This document shows, one piece after another, positions 15,878-24,252 of a stretch of 36,409 nucleotides of DNA (its first letter is position 1; every line of letters begins with the position of its first letter). The position numbers and the translations under genes were made by a program. The notes under the pieces were generated by a model that was given only the letters and a program-made list of their open reading frames with translations, made no database searches and was not told the DNA's origin. Origin of the DNA: an uncultured Mycolicibacterium sp. GTDB taxonomy: Bacteria > Actinomycetota > Actinomycetes > Mycobacteriales > Mycobacteriaceae. The stretch spans positions 1 to 36,409 of the forward strand of contig NZ_CALDGS010000145.1 in NCBI RefSeq assembly GCF_937941905.1, written 5' to 3'.

Positions 15878-16711
15878 GTGACCGATGTGCTGATCCGTCC
15901 CGCCGAACTGCGTCGCCTGCTCGACACCGGTGCGCCGGTGACGCTGCTGGACGTGCGCTGGAGCCTGGCCGAGCCGGACGGCCGCGCCGCCTACGAGCGC
16001 GGGCACCTGCCCGGCGCGGTGTACGTGTCGCTGGAGGACGAATTGTCCGACCACAGCGTCGCCGGCCGGGGCCGCCACCCGCTGCCGTCCGGGGCGGCAC
16101 TGCAGGCCGCCGCGCGCCGCTGGGGCGTGCGCGCCGGGGTGCCGGTGGTGGTCTACGACGACTGGAACCGGGCCGGTTCGGCGCGGGCCTGGTGGGTGCT
16201 GACGACGGCCGGGATCGAGGGCGTGCGCATCCTCGACGGCGGGCTGGCCGGCTGGGTGGCCGACGGCGGCGGGCTGCAGACCGGCGCGGTGCGGCCGGAG
16301 CCCGGCGACGTCGTGGTGCGCCACGACGACCTGTACGCGGGGTCGCTGCCGACGCTGACCGCCGGGCAGGCCGCCGACGGCCGGCCGCTGCTGGACGCCC
16401 GCGCCCCGGAGCGGTTCCGCGGCGAGAGCGAGCCGGTCGACCCGGTGGCGGGCCACATCCCGGGCGCGGCCAACCTGCCGAGCACCGCACTGCTCGACGA
16501 GCGCGGCGCGTTCCTGCCGCCCGAGGCGGTCCGGGCGGCGCTGCAGCGCGCCGGGGTCTCCGGCCCGCCGGGGGTGTACTGCGGGTCGGGGGTGACGGCG
16601 GCGGTGGTGGTGGCCGCGCTGGCCTCGGCGGGGCTGGCCGCGGCGTTGTTCCCGGGCTCCTGGTCGGAGTGGGTGAGCGACCCGGACCGCCCGGTCGAAA
16701 CGGGCGGCTAG
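15878..16711 (+). CDS. Thiosulfate/mercaptopyruvate sulfurtransferase (tandem rhodanese)
   Basis: A 277-residue protein with two rhodanese domains (about 8-130 and 148-270). The catalytic Cys235 lies in the C-terminal domain in the loop CGSGVT, the form typical of 3-mercaptopyruvate or thiosulfate sulfurtransferases. The N-terminal domain has no active Cys, as usual. The motifs GHLPGAVYV and GHIPGAANLPS appear once in each domain. It is probably cytoplasmic, moving sulfane sulfur to cyanide or thiol acceptors. It resembles SseB-type enzymes, but the exact paralogue is unsure. The start is GTG at 15878. Its TAG stop shares the CTAG palindrome with the stop of the opposing permease gene. Confidence 0.9.
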   Translation: MTDVLIRPAELRRLLDTGAPVTLLDVRWSLAEPDGRAAYERGHLPGAVYVSLEDELSDHSVAGRGRHPLPSGAALQAAARRWGVRAGVPVVVYDDWNRAGSARAWWVLTTAGIEGVRILDGGLAGWVADGGGLQTGAVRPEPGDVVVRHDDLYAGSLPTLTAGQAADGRPLLDARAPERFRGESEPVDPVAGHIPGAANLPSTALLDERGAFLPPEAVRAALQRAGVSGPPGVYCGSGVTAAVVVAALASAGLAAALFPGSWSEWVSDPDRPVETGG

Positions 16712-17571
16712 TGTCCCGCCGGCGCCCGGCGCCGGCCGATCCCCCAGCACACCAGGTAGATCACGAACGAGATCGTGGTGACGAACACCGACACCGGCAC
16801 CCCGGGGGCCAGCGACAGCACGATCCCGCCGACGGCGGCGACCAGCGCGAACACCACCGAGGCGGCGATGGCGCGGCCGGGCGAGCGGCACACCCGGGCG
16901 GCCGCGGCGGCCGGGGTGATCAGCAGCGACATCACCAGCAGCGCGCCGACGATCTGCACCCCCTGGGCCGCGACCACTCCGACCAGGGCGGCGAACACGA
17001 TGCCCAGCGCGCGCACCGGCACTCCCCGCGCGGCGGCGACCTGCGGGTCGACCGTGGCGAACAGCAGCGGCCGGTAGCTCACCAGCAGTACCGCGATCAC
17101 CGCGACGGTGACCGCGGTCAGCAGTGCCAGCCCGGACGAGCCGACGCCGACGATCTGGCCGGTCAGCAGCGCGAAGCTGGTCCCGGTGCGGCCCGGGTAG
17201 AGGTGGATGAACAGCACCGCCAGGCCCAGCCCGAACGCCAGCACCACCCCGATCGCCGAGTCGCGCTCCCGGGCCCGCTGGCCGAGCACGCCGAACAGCA
17301 CCGCGGCCAGCGCGCAGCCGACCAGCGCGCCGACGCCGACGTTGATGCCGGCCAGCAGGGCGAACGCCGCGCCGGTCAGCGACAGCTCGGCCGAGCCGTG
17401 CACCGCGAACGACATCTGCCGCATCACGATGAACGGCCCGATCAGCCCGGAGATCAGCGCCAGCAGCACCGAGGCGATCAGTGCCTGCTGCACGAAGTCG
17501 CGGCGCAGCAGGTCCAGGGTGACGTCGAAGGCGAACAGGTTCGCCAGCAGGTCGGTGAGGCGTTCAGTCAT
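16708..17571 (-). CDS. znuB: Metal ABC transporter permease (ZnuB-like)
   Basis: A 287-residue ABC-3 family permease with about eight membrane segments. It is part of a three-gene metal importer, with the ATPase and binding protein upstream on the same strand. Family-typical stretches include FVQQALIASVLLALISGLIG near residues 26-45 and the GIVFAALVGVVAAQGVQIVG region near 210-229. Its start overlaps the ATPase stop by 8 bases, showing tight coupling. It ends tail-to-tail with the sulfurtransferase, sharing CTAG. Zinc is the likely substrate given the Zur-like box before the operon, though manganese cannot be excluded. Confidence 0.88.
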   Translation of the reverse strand: MTERLTDLLANLFAFDVTLDLLRRDFVQQALIASVLLALISGLIGPFIVMRQMSFAVHGSAELSLTGAAFALLAGINVGVGALVGCALAAVLFGVLGQRARERDSAIGVVLAFGLGLAVLFIHLYPGRTGTSFALLTGQIVGVGSSGLALLTAVTVAVIAVLLVSYRPLLFATVDPQVAAARGVPVRALGIVFAALVGVVAAQGVQIVGALLVMSLLITPAAAAARVCRSPGRAIAASVVFALVAAVGGIVLSLAPGVPVSVFVTTISFVIYLVCWGIGRRRAPAGH

Positions 17572-18382
17572 GGACGTGTCCCGTGGCGTGACCGGAGTGG
17601 TCGAGGTGTTCGCCGACCACCACGTAGCGGCCGCGGACCCGGAGCACCTCGATGTCGGCGCCGTAGAGCTCCGACAGTGTCGCGGAGGTGAGCACCTCGT
17701 CGACCGGGCCGATCCGGAACCGGCCGCCGACCAGGTACAGGATCCGGTCCACGTAGGGCAGCACCGGATTGATCTCGTGGGTGACGAACAGCACCGCGGT
17801 GTCGGCCTCGCGGCGGCGCCGGTCGATCAGCCCGGCCACCAGCCGGGCCGCCCCCGGGTCGAGGTTCAGCAGCGGCTCGTCGCACAGCAGCAGCACCGGG
17901 TCGGTGACCAGCGCCTGGGCGATGCGCACCCGCTGCAGCTCGCCGCCGCTCATCACCCCGACCGGCACGTCGGCCAGGTGGGCGGCGTTGACCTGGCGCA
18001 GCGCGCGCAGCACCGCCTCGCGTTTGGTCACCCGCCGGCCGGGCGCGGTGATGCCCCACCGGTGCCCGTCGTAGCCGAGCCCGACCAGATCGGCCCCGCG
18101 CAGCGTCAGGCCGGGGTCGAGCAGCCGGTGCTGGGGGACGTAGCCGATGCGGTCGCTGCCGGTGCGGGCCGGCACACCGTCGACGACGGCGCTGCCGGCG
18201 CTCAGCGGTAACTGCCCGAGCAGCACCTTGAGCAGGGAGGTCTTGCCGGTGCCGTTCGGGCCGAGCACGGCGATGAACTCGCCGGCCCGCACGCTCAGGT
18301 CGAGGTTCTCCCACAGCAGCCGGTCGCCGAAGGCCAACCGGGCCCCGGTGAGCCGGACCACCTCGCGGGTTTGTGCGGACAC
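17564..18382 (-). CDS. znuC: Metal ABC transporter ATP-binding protein (ZnuC-like) with His-rich tail
   Basis: A 272-residue ATPase. Walker A is GPNGTGKT at 41-48, the signature is M144-SGGELQ, and Walker B is VLLLCDEP with Asp168 and Glu169. The switch His is in the segment VLFVTHE. The C-terminus is unusual: five His in the last 14 residues (259, 262, 265, 269, 271), which could bind metal and gate transport. It is the middle gene of the importer, 9 bases after the binding protein and overlapping the permease by 8. Confidence 0.9.
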   Translation of the reverse strand: MSAQTREVVRLTGARLAFGDRLLWENLDLSVRAGEFIAVLGPNGTGKTSLLKVLLGQLPLSAGSAVVDGVPARTGSDRIGYVPQHRLLDPGLTLRGADLVGLGYDGHRWGITAPGRRVTKREAVLRALRQVNAAHLADVPVGVMSGGELQRVRIAQALVTDPVLLLCDEPLLNLDPGAARLVAGLIDRRRREADTAVLFVTHEINPVLPYVDRILYLVGGRFRIGPVDEVLTSATLSELYGADIEVLRVRGRYVVVGEHLDHSGHATGHVHD

Positions 18383-18391
18383 GAGCGCCGA

Positions 18392-19297
18392 TTATCGGGT
18401 CGCGGGTACGGGCCGGGCCAGTGCGGTCGCCAGCGCGTCGGTGATCTCGCGCTGCCAGGTCAGGTAGTCGGTGCCCTCGGGCAGGGTCTCGGTGACGGTG
18501 ACCAGCGTGATGCCGGCGTCGCGGGCGGCGTCGGCGACGCGGGCGCCGGCGGTGGTCTCGGCCTGCGGGTTCACCAGCACGGCGGCCACCTCGCGCTGCT
18601 CGACGAGGTCGAGCATGGCGGCGATGTCGGCCGGGGCCGGGTCGTCGCCCTCGGCCGCCGCGGCGGCGTAGCCGGGCGGGGTGCGGTCGGCGATGCCGGC
18701 GTTGGACAGCAGGGCGCTGGCGACGGGTTCGGTGGCGACGACGGCGGTGTCGGGGTGGTCCCGGCCGAGGGCGCGCTGCGCGGCCAGCAGGGCGTCGGCG
18801 GACCGGCCGAACTCGGCGGCGTTGTCGCGGTAGTCGTCGGCATGCGCCGGGTCGGCCTCGGCGAGGTGGTCGGCGATCCGTTCGGCGACCGCCTTGGCGG
18901 TGCCGACGTCGTAGAAGACGTGTTCGTCGACGGGCTGTCGGGTCAGCGCGTAGGCGTCGACGGCGGGGACGTCGGGGTGGTTCTCCAGCACCTCGCCGAC
19001 CCAGTGGTCGTAGTGCCCGCCGTTGTAGACGACCAGGGTGGCGTCGGTGAGTTTGGCGGCGTCGGCGGGGCTGGCCTCGTAGGAGTGCGGGTCGCCCTGC
19101 GGGCCGGACACGATCGCGTCGACCCGCGCGTGCTCGCCGGTGACGGCGCGGGCCACTCCGGCCCAGACGTCGGTGGAGGCGACGACGGTGGGCCGGCCGT
19201 GGTCGGGGGAGTCGGGGTCGGGGGATCGGTTCTGGCCGCAGGCGGTTCCGCCGAGCAGCAACGCGGCGGCCGCGAGCGCGGCACTCATCCGGCGCAT
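18392..19297 (-). CDS. znuA: Metal-binding lipoprotein of ABC importer (ZnuA-like)
   Basis: A 301-residue cluster A-I substrate-binding protein. The signal peptide ends in a lipobox G-T-A-C20. Likely metal ligands are His71 (DPHSYE), His126 (DEHVFYD) and Glu190 (ATEPVAS). A Glu as third ligand is more typical of Mn/Fe binders such as PsaA than of E. coli ZnuA, which uses His, so the metal is open. There is no long His-rich loop. AGGAG lies 12 bases before the ATG. It is the first gene of the operon, behind a Zur-like box at 19329-19346, and divergent from the LacI-type regulator. Confidence 0.88.
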   Translation of the reverse strand: MRRMSAALAAAALLLGGTACGQNRSPDPDSPDHGRPTVVASTDVWAGVARAVTGEHARVDAIVSGPQGDPHSYEASPADAAKLTDATLVVYNGGHYDHWVGEVLENHPDVPAVDAYALTRQPVDEHVFYDVGTAKAVAERIADHLAEADPAHADDYRDNAAEFGRSADALLAAQRALGRDHPDTAVVATEPVASALLSNAGIADRTPPGYAAAAAEGDDPAPADIAAMLDLVEQREVAAVLVNPQAETTAGARVADAARDAGITLVTVTETLPEGTDYLTWQREITDALATALARPVPATR

Positions 19298-19328
19298 TCG
19301 GTCAACAGCTCCTGGTGTCTAGATACAA

Positions 19329-19346
19329 ATGAAAACCGTTTCCAAT
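19329..19346. promoter_or_regulatory. Zur-like operator
   Basis: ATGAAAACCGTTTCCAAT is a near-palindrome (TGAAAAC against TGGAAAC). It closely resembles the mycobacterial Zur box built on TGAAAA-TTTTCA. It lies about 30 bases before znuA, next to a GTATCTA -10-like segment on the same strand, so zinc-loaded Zur should repress the importer. The low local GC makes it stand out. Confidence 0.7.
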
Positions 19347-19401
19347 AACTCTAGCGCACGTTCCCGTGCGCCCCGCGCCGGATGCGCTAGCCTCCCAGAG
19401 C

Positions 19402-20496
19402 ATGTCCAGGAGTGCATCGCCGCGGCGGCGGGCGACCCTGGCCTCGTTGGCGGCCGAACTCAACGTGTCGCGCACCACCATCTCCAACGCCTACAACCGG
19501 CCCGACCAGTTGTCGGCGGAGTTGCGGCAGAAGGTGCTCGAAGCCGCCGAGCGGCTGGGGTATCCCGGTCCGGACCCGGTGGCGCGCTCGCTGCGCACCC
19601 GCAAGGCCGGCGCCATCGGGCTGTTCGTGTCGGAGTCGCTGAACTACTCGCTGCGCGACCCGGCGGCGCTGGACTTCGTCTCCGGTCTGGCCGAGGCCTG
19701 CGAGGAGGCCGGGCAGAGCCTGATGCTGTTGGCGGCCAGCCCGTCCCGCAGCGTCAAGGAGGGGTCGCGGGCGCTGCGCTCGGCCGGGGTGGACGGCTTC
19801 GTCATCTACTCGGCCTCCGACGACGACCCGTACCTCGAGGTGCTCGCCCAGCGCCGGCTGCCGATGGTGGTGGTCGACCAGCCGATGGACCTGCCCGGGG
19901 CGTCGCGGGTGGGCATCGACGACCGGGCCGCGATGCGTTCGATGGTGGAGTACGTGCTCGGCCTGGGGCACCGCGACATCGCGCTGCTGACCATGCGGCT
20001 GGGCCGGGACCGGCCGGCTCCCGACGGCGGGCCGGCGGTGGCCGGCCCGGATCGGTTGCGCGCGCCGCACTTCCACGTCCAGCGGGAGCGGGTGGCCGGT
20101 GCGTTCGACGCGGTGGCGGCGGCCGGGCTGGATCCGTCGGCGCTGACGGTGGTGGAGAGCTACGACCATCTGGCCTCGTCCGGCGGGGCGGCCGCCGAGC
20201 TCGCGCTGCGGGTGCGCCCGAACGTCACCGCGCTGGTGTGCACCGCCGACGTGCTGGCGCTGTCGGCGATGGACTATCTGCGCGGCCGCGGCATCTACGT
20301 GCCGGGCGACATGTCGGTCACCGGCTTCGACGGGGTCGCCGAGGCGGTGCGGCGCGGGCTGACCACGGTGCGCCAGCCGAGCCTGGAGAAGGGTCGGCGG
20401 GCCGGGCAGCTGCTGCTCAAGCCGCCGTCCGGGCAGCCGGTGGTGGAGGTGCTCGAGACCCAGTTGGTGCGGGGGCGCACCACCGGCCAGGTGTGA
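19402..20496 (+). CDS. LacI-family transcriptional regulator (Rv3575c-like)
   Basis: A 364-residue LacI/GalR regulator. The N-terminal helix-turn-helix (about 15-37, ATLASLAAELNVSRTTISNAYN) and hinge helix are followed by a periplasmic-binding-protein-like sensor domain (~70-360). It should be a dimer or tetramer responding to a small molecule, probably a sugar or nucleoside, but the ligand is not evident. The ATG at 19402 is 8 bases after TAGCCT (19388-19393), so the leader is very short. It occupies the Rv3575c position beside kstR. It is divergent from the zinc importer, but nothing shows that it controls it. Confidence 0.9.
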   Translation: MSRSASPRRRATLASLAAELNVSRTTISNAYNRPDQLSAELRQKVLEAAERLGYPGPDPVARSLRTRKAGAIGLFVSESLNYSLRDPAALDFVSGLAEACEEAGQSLMLLAASPSRSVKEGSRALRSAGVDGFVIYSASDDDPYLEVLAQRRLPMVVVDQPMDLPGASRVGIDDRAAMRSMVEYVLGLGHRDIALLTMRLGRDRPAPDGGPAVAGPDRLRAPHFHVQRERVAGAFDAVAAAGLDPSALTVVESYDHLASSGGAAAELALRVRPNVTALVCTADVLALSAMDYLRGRGIYVPGDMSVTGFDGVAEAVRRGLTTVRQPSLEKGRRAGQLLLKPPSGQPVVEVLETQLVRGRTTGQV

Positions 20497-20517
20497 GGCC
20501 GCCCGGGCCGGGCCCGG

Positions 20518-21219
20518 CTAGACCTTCGCTTCTTTGCCATCGCCGATCAGCAACCGCACGGTGAGGTCGAGCCGTTTGCTGACGTCGGTGGCCGAGGCGC
20601 GGCGGGTGAGCCAGGCCAGCAGGTTCGACAGCCACACGTCGGAGATGACGCGGGCGATGTGGTACTGGTCCTCGGTGGGTTCGCCGTCGCTCATCGCGCG
20701 GGCGAACATGGCGTCCATCAGCTTGCCGACGTGATCGACCTCACCGGCGGCCGAGGCGTCGGCGAACACGAACGCCCGGGTCATGGCCTCGGTCAGCAGT
20801 GGGTTGCGCTGCATTGCCCGGTTCAGCTTGCCGATGACGAAGGTGAGCCGCTCGTAGGGGGTGTCGCCGACCAGCGAGTTGCGGTCGAGCTTGGCGTCGA
20901 TGCGCTCGAACTCCCGGCCGAGGGCGGAGACCAGCAGGTGCACCTTGGACGGGAAGTAGCGGTACAGGGTGCCGACGGCGACGTCGGCGCGCTCGGCCAC
21001 GGCCCGCATCTGCACGGCCTCGTAGCCGCCCTTGGAGGCGATGGCCAGGGTGGCGTCCAGGATCCGCTTGCGGCGCTCGCGCTGCGCCTCCGAGCCGAGT
21101 TCGGCGTCCGTCAGGACCGACACGTTCGTCACCTGGCGTCGGTTCGGGCGCTCGCCATTGCGTCCGGCCTGCGACTGCTGCGCGCCCGAGTCCGGCTTGC
21201 TGCCTGCTGGTGACGCCAT
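20518..21219 (-). CDS. kstR: Cholesterol catabolism repressor KstR (TetR family)
   Basis: A TetR-family repressor of the upper cholesterol regulon, released by sterol-CoA intermediates. The conserved core (ELGSEAQRERRKRILDATL onward) is close to M. tuberculosis KstR (Rv3574). The helix-turn-helix lies in AVQMRAVAERADVAVGTLYRYF, and the C-terminal ligand and dimer domain is intact. From ATG 21219 the product has 233 residues with a polar extension (MASPAGSKPDSGAQQ...). A GTG at 21132 gives 204 residues, nearer the family length, so the start is uncertain. It is divergent from fadE34 with a perfect KstR box between, so it is probably autoregulated. Confidence 0.93.
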   Translation of the reverse strand: MASPAGSKPDSGAQQSQAGRNGERPNRRQVTNVSVLTDAELGSEAQRERRKRILDATLAIASKGGYEAVQMRAVAERADVAVGTLYRYFPSKVHLLVSALGREFERIDAKLDRNSLVGDTPYERLTFVIGKLNRAMQRNPLLTEAMTRAFVFADASAAGEVDHVGKLMDAMFARAMSDGEPTEDQYHIARVISDVWLSNLLAWLTRRASATDVSKRLDLTVRLLIGDGKEAKV

Positions 21220-21361
21220 GACGGAACTGCTCCTTCGACTCGCCAAGTCCGATGGAAACGATACGCGTGACCGCGAGTGACGCTCATCGGACCTACCCCC
21301 GTTCGACCGGCGCGTCGTGCCGGGCGCACTGGTCGACTTGACTGCCGGATACTGGCACCAT

Positions 21362-21375
21362 TAGAACACGTTCTA
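21362..21375. promoter_or_regulatory. KstR operator between kstR and fadE34
   Basis: TAGAACACGTTCTA matches the KstR consensus TNNAACNNGTTNNA at every fixed position and has perfect inverted arms. It lies 42 bases before fadE34 and 143 before kstR, so it can repress both. Confidence 0.9.
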
Positions 21376-21416
21376 GTGAGAAGTGTGGGCTTCTCGTTTT
21401 CCTGCTAGGAGTCGCC

Positions 21417-23525
21417 GTGTCAACCACCACCACCGACGAGCAGTTTGCCGCCCGCGAACTCGTGCGCGACTGGGCGGAGGGCTCCGGGTCGGTGCAGGCG
21501 GTGCGTGACGTCGAGCAGGGCGACCCGGACGCCTGGCGCAAGCCCTACCGCGCGTTCGCCGAGCTCGGCATGTTCGGCGTGGCCGTGCCGGAGGAGCACG
21601 GCGGTGCCGGCGGCACGGTGGAGGACCTGTGCGCGATCGTCGACGAGGCGGCGGCCGCGCTGGTGCCCGGCCCGGTGGCGACCACCGCGCTGGCCACCCT
21701 GGTGGTCGACGACGCCGCACTGCTCGAGCAGCTGGCCTCCGGGCAGCGGGTGGCCGGGGTGGCGCTGCGCGGCGCGCTGCGGCTGGCCGACGGCCGCGTC
21801 TCCGGCGAGGTCCCCTACGTGCTGGGTGCCGACCCGGCCGGGATGCTGCTGCTGCCGACCGACAACGGCTGGGTGCTCGTGGACGCCGCCGCCGGCGGCG
21901 TGACGGTGGAGCCGCTGCCGGCCACCGACTTCTCCCGCCCGCTGGCCCGGGTGGTGCTCGACGGCGCTGCGGCGCAACCGCTTTCGGTGTCTGCCCGGCG
22001 CATCGAGGACCTGGCCGCCGCGCTGCTGGCGGCCGAGGCCGCCGGGGTGGCCCGCTGGCTGCTGACCACCGCCACCGAGTACGCCAAGGTGCGTGAGCAG
22101 TTCGGCCGGCCGATCGGCAGCTTCCAGGCGGTCAAGCACATCTGCGCCGAGATGCTGTTGCGCAGCCAGCAGATCGCGGTCGCGGCGGCCGACGCCGCCA
22201 CCGCCGCCCACACCGGCGACGACGAGCAGCTGGCCGTCGCCGCCGCGGTCGCGGCGGCCACCGGCATCCAGGCGGCCAAGGCCAACGCCAAGGACTGCAT
22301 CCAGGTGCTCGGCGGCATCGGCATCACCTGGGAGCACGACGCGCATCTGTATCTGCGGCGCGCCTACGGTATCGGGCAGTTCCTCGGCGGCGCCTCGACC
22401 TGGCTGCGCCGGATCGCCGCGCTCACCCGGCAGGGGGTACGCCGCCGGCTGCACATCGACCTGGAGTCGGTGGAGCACCTGCGCGACGAGATCCGTGCCG
22501 CGGTGGCCGAGGTGGCCGCGCTGCCGGCCGACAAGCGGCAGCCCGCGCTGGCCGACGCCGGCCTGCTGGCCCCGCACTGGCCGCGGCCGTGGGGCCGTGA
22601 GGCCGGCCCGGCCGAGCAGTTGCTCATCGACCAGGAGCTGGCCGCCGCCGGGGTGGAGCGGCCCGACCTGGTGATCGGTTGGTGGGCCGCGCCGACCATC
22701 CTCGAGCACGGCACCCCGGAGCAGGTCGAGCGGTTCATCCCGCCCACGCTGCGTGGCGAGCTGCAGTGGTGCCAGCTGTTCAGCGAGCCCGGCGCGGGTT
22801 CGGATCTGGCCGCGCTGCGCACCAAGGCGGTCAAGGTCGACGGCGGCTGGCGGCTGACCGGGCAGAAGGTGTGGACCTCGGCCGCGCAGCGCGCCGACTG
22901 GGGGATCTGCCTGGCCCGCACCGATGCCGACGCCCCGAAGCACAAGGGCATCACCTACTTCCTGGTGGACATGCGCTCGCCGGGCATCACCATCCGCCCG
23001 CTGCGCGAGATCACCGGTGACGAACTGTTCAACGAGGTCTTCTTCGACGACGTGTTCGTGCCCGACGAGATGGTGGTCGGGCAGGTCAACGACGGTTGGC
23101 GGCTGGCCCGCACCACGCTGGCCAATGAGCGGGTGGCCATGGCCGGCGGTACCGCGCTGGGCAACCCGATGGAGGAGCTGCTGCGCCGGGTCGAACAGGT
23201 CGAACTCGACGCCGCCGACGAGGACCGGCTCGGCGAGCTGATCCGCACCGCGCAGGTGGGTGCGCTGCTGGACCAGCGCATCGCGCAGCTGCTGGTGGGC
23301 GGCAAGGACCCGGGCGCGGAGTCGGCCTCGCGCAAGCTCATCGGCGTGCGGCACCGCCAGGCGCTGGCCGAGTTCCACATGGAGCTGTCCGAGGGTGGCG
23401 GGGTGGTCGTCGACCCGACCGTGCACACCTTCCTGAACACCCGCTGCCTGACCATCGCCGGCGGCACCGAGCAGATCCTGCTCACCCTGGCCGGCGAACG
23501 GCTGCTCGGCCTGCCCCGCGGCTGA
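21417..23525 (+). CDS. fadE34: Fused acyl-CoA dehydrogenase FadE34
   Basis: A 702-residue protein made of two acyl-CoA dehydrogenase domains (about 1-340 and 345-702). It replaces the usual two-gene heterotetramer of sterol side-chain dehydrogenases. It belongs to the ChsE3/FadE34 family, which acts on a cholesterol or bile-acid side chain CoA thioester. Domain 1 has RQFGRPIGSFQ-like and GIGITWEHD (Glu306) motifs. Domain 2 has LFSEPGAGSDLA and ends with IAGGTEQILL. The usual YEGT catalytic Glu is Gly682 there, so the base must come from elsewhere. The GTG start follows AGGAG by 6 bases. It is controlled by the KstR box just upstream. Confidence 0.93.
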   Translation: MSTTTTDEQFAARELVRDWAEGSGSVQAVRDVEQGDPDAWRKPYRAFAELGMFGVAVPEEHGGAGGTVEDLCAIVDEAAAALVPGPVATTALATLVVDDAALLEQLASGQRVAGVALRGALRLADGRVSGEVPYVLGADPAGMLLLPTDNGWVLVDAAAGGVTVEPLPATDFSRPLARVVLDGAAAQPLSVSARRIEDLAAALLAAEAAGVARWLLTTATEYAKVREQFGRPIGSFQAVKHICAEMLLRSQQIAVAAADAATAAHTGDDEQLAVAAAVAAATGIQAAKANAKDCIQVLGGIGITWEHDAHLYLRRAYGIGQFLGGASTWLRRIAALTRQGVRRRLHIDLESVEHLRDEIRAAVAEVAALPADKRQPALADAGLLAPHWPRPWGREAGPAEQLLIDQELAAAGVERPDLVIGWWAAPTILEHGTPEQVERFIPPTLRGELQWCQLFSEPGAGSDLAALRTKAVKVDGGWRLTGQKVWTSAAQRADWGICLARTDADAPKHKGITYFLVDMRSPGITIRPLREITGDELFNEVFFDDVFVPDEMVVGQVNDGWRLARTTLANERVAMAGGTALGNPMEELLRRVEQVELDAADEDRLGELIRTAQVGALLDQRIAQLLVGGKDPGAESASRKLIGVRHRQALAEFHMELSEGGGVVVDPTVHTFLNTRCLTIAGGTEQILLTLAGERLLGLPRG

Positions 23526-23544
23526 TCCGTTCCGCGAGCTATTC

Positions 23545-23638
23545 CGCGAGCGACCGTGTCTGTACGGCGACACGTACCGACACGGTCGCTCGCGCACGCC
23601 TGACACGGCGTGTCGCCGTACAGACACGGTCGCTCGCG
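23545..23638. terminator. Large inverted repeat with two alternative hairpins between convergent genes
   Basis: Arm A (23545-23574) is perfectly complementary to arm C (23609-23638) over 30 bases. A third arm B (23579-23594) pairs perfectly with the first 16 bases of A (23545-23560). A:B and A:C therefore cannot form together. It lies between fadE34 and the opposing secreted-protein gene and should at least act as a strong two-way terminator. Confidence 0.8.
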
Positions 23639-23665
23639 CCGCAGCGGGGGCGGGGGAGGGGCAGG

Positions 23666-24211
23666 CTAGCTGTAGGTGGTCTGCGCGCAGGCGTCCGGGG
23701 TGGTCAGGTTCACCCCGGCCCACACCACCTGGATGTGCGAGCAGACGATGTAGTCGGCGTCGGTCTTGGGCTGGCCGTCGCGCCAGTTCACGGTGCGGGT
23801 GAACCCGGAGATCCGGTACTTCTCCACCGGCCCGGCGCCGAAGTAGATCGTGGTGAACTCAACCGGCCCAAGGCCTTTGAACATCCGGGTGTTCTCGCCG
23901 AAGAAGTAGGTGTCACCGAGGTAGTTCAGCTTGTCCATCGACCGCAGCGTGGTGGTCTGCCGCGCCCACAGGTCCGGCGGGAAGCCGGTCGGCCCCTCGG
24001 GGGTGAGCAGGTTCGCCGAAGCGGTGAAGTGGCACTGGTTCTCGGCCAGCACGCAGTTGGCGGTGGTGTGCACCTCGACCACACCGCCTGGCACCGGGAT
24101 CGACGCGGTGGCGGTGTCGATGGCGGCCCGCGCCGGGGCGGGCGGGGTGAGGGTGGTCAGGCCCAGACACAGTGTGCTCGCCAGGGCGGCGGCTGCGGCC
24201 AACCGGTTCAC
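23666..24211 (-). CDS. Secreted protein of unknown function (Rv3572-like)
   Basis: A 181-residue exported protein. The GTG start leads into a signal peptide (about 1-29) with a likely cleavage after ARA in PAPARAAID. The mature protein has four Cys (NCVLAENQCHF, VCSH, DACA), likely in two disulfides. The conserved-looking centre (YFFGENTRMFKGLGPVEFTTIYF) is beta-rich. No enzymatic motif was recognised. It lies 41 bases after kshB on the same strand, as Rv3572 lies beside Rv3571, and may be transcribed with it. Confidence 0.82.
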   Translation of the reverse strand: MNRLAAAAALASTLCLGLTTLTPPAPARAAIDTATASIPVPGGVVEVHTTANCVLAENQCHFTASANLLTPEGPTGFPPDLWARQTTTLRSMDKLNYLGDTYFFGENTRMFKGLGPVEFTTIYFGAGPVEKYRISGFTRTVNWRDGQPKTDADYIVCSHIQVVWAGVNLTTPDACAQTTYS

Positions 24212-24252
24212 GCGGACTCCCTTCCTGCGTGCGGGGATGGTAGCTGCCGGCG

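Noticed and set aside
21420..23723. A 767-codon open frame on the minus strand
   Set aside because: Antisense to fadE34 and through the hairpin region; no recognisable motif.
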